Shown here piece by piece: positions 63,518 to 64,000 of a DNA stretch of 64,000 nt. The position numbers and the translations under genes were made by a program. The notes under the pieces were generated by a model, which saw nothing but the letters and a program-made list of their open reading frames with translations, did no database searches and was not told where the DNA came from. The stretch is from Rhodoferax sp. GTDB taxonomy: Bacteria > Pseudomonadota > Gammaproteobacteria > Burkholderiales > Burkholderiaceae_C. How positions within the stretch are numbered: the stretch's first letter is position 1; every line of letters begins with the position of its first letter. Where the stretch lies: the NCBI GenBank assembly GCA_024236015.1, contig JACKLK010000002.1:62001-126000 (forward strand), read 5' to 3'.

Positions 63518-64000
63518 TTCGCGGTCCAGTCCCGTGGCAGCTGGGCGCCGCTGCGCTTGAGGGCTTCGGTGTACATCTTGAGCACTTCCTTGCCGGGCCC
63601 GCCCTTGGCGGTCACGTCGGCGCTCCAGGTCTGCGCCACCGGGCCGAGCGCGTCGGCCCAGCGCTTGCGTTCCGCCGGGCTCAGCTCGCTGATCTTGGCG
63701 CCGGCCGCCGTCATGTTCGCCAGCACCGTCTTGACGGCATCGGACTGCATCGCGGCCAGCTTGTCCGCCCACACATCGGACGCCTCCTGCATGGCCTTGC
63801 GCACCTCGGGCGGCAGTTTTTCGAAGCGCGACTTGTTGACCGCCACACCACCGGCGAACTGCGATCCGAAGTTGACCTTGGTGACATACGGCGCGACCTC
63901 ATGCACCTTGGCGGCCCAGGCGCCGGTGGCAAACACCACGGTTCCGTCCGACACGCCGGACTTGATGTCTTCGTAATAACTGTTCAGGTTGCCGGCCACG
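63514..64000 (-). CDS. dctP: TRAP transporter periplasmic binding protein (DctP), partial
   Basis: The reading frame is open to the right edge, so the N-terminus and signal peptide are missing. The visible C-terminal 161 residues show YYEDIKSGVSDGTVVFA, YVTKVNFGSQFAGGVAVNKS and LPPEVRKAMQEASDVW, which match DctP-family solute-binding proteins. Substrate is unknown; the downstream lactonase, cyclase and fumarylacetoacetase genes suggest an aromatic or sugar-acid-type compound. It starts the dctPQM operon. Confidence 0.9.
   Translation of the reverse strand, partial: VAGNLNSYYEDIKSGVSDGTVVFATGAWAAKVHEVAPYVTKVNFGSQFAGGVAVNKSRFEKLPPEVRKAMQEASDVWADKLAAMQSDAVKTVLANMTAAGAKISELSPAERKRWADALGPVAQTWSADVTAKGGPGKEVLKMYTEALKRSGAQLPRDWTAN

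Overview
The window is GC-rich chromosomal DNA from a betaproteobacterium, most likely a Burkholderiales member of the Comamonadaceae type. The evidence is the origin-proximal gene order mnmG-rsmG-LysE/RhtB-parA-hydrolase-parB, two parS sites, a PLPGT-type PEP-CTERM protein, and a TRAP-transporter/fumarylacetoacetase catabolic block. No rRNA, tRNA, CRISPR array, insertion sequence or prophage was seen.

Left half (1-32428, minus strand): one uninterrupted reading frame of at least 10,809 codons starts at 32428 and runs off the left edge. Its N-terminus carries an LEPR-XLL-like motif (FEPRVLLSG). It then reads as a mosaic of surface-protein modules: about 24 pre-peptidase-C-like repeats of two alternating types with three LamG-like domains and one discoidin/L-type-lectin-like insert; about 17 tandem CARDB-like repeats; a beta-propeller; about nine putative-Ig/cadherin-like repeats; an RHS/YD-like segment; a dockerin-like pair of calcium loops; BIG2-like domains; a second propeller; and a lipase-like alpha/beta-hydrolase domain with a candidate Ser-Asp-His triad. 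It looks like a giant secreted adhesin or scaffold with an enzymatic module. Immediately upstream lies a small PEP-CTERM protein with a cohesin-like fold pattern, preceded by a sigma-54-like promoter and followed by an intrinsic terminator.

Middle (33.4-44.6 kb): an AsmA-like protein, a class II aldolase/adducin protein, an NADPH-dependent FMN reductase, a Phd/PIN toxin-antitoxin pair whose toxin stop overlaps the mnmG start, then mnmG, rsmG, a LysE-type exporter, parA, a small serine hydrolase, parB, a membrane-anchored methyltransferase-like protein and an HD-GYP phosphodiesterase. parS sites sit inside mnmG and rsmG.

44.7-54.2 kb is signalling DNA: a glycine-zipper secreted protein, a NarL-type regulator convergent with its probable 7TM histidine kinase, an FAD-linked oxidase, and a divergent module of OmpR-type regulator, LysM-FecR protein and CHASE2 histidine kinase. 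From 54.2 kb come a PduO-type cobalamin adenosyltransferase, a PPOX-type flavoprotein, a PaaI-like thioesterase, a YoaK-family membrane protein and a lipoprotein.

Right end (57.98-64.0 kb, minus strand): dctP (partial)-dctQ-dctM, an SMP-30 lactonase-like protein, a cyclase-family hydrolase and fumarylacetoacetase. This suggests uptake and ring-product breakdown of an organic acid. A 65-bp REP-like repeat occurs twice between dctM and the SMP-30 gene.
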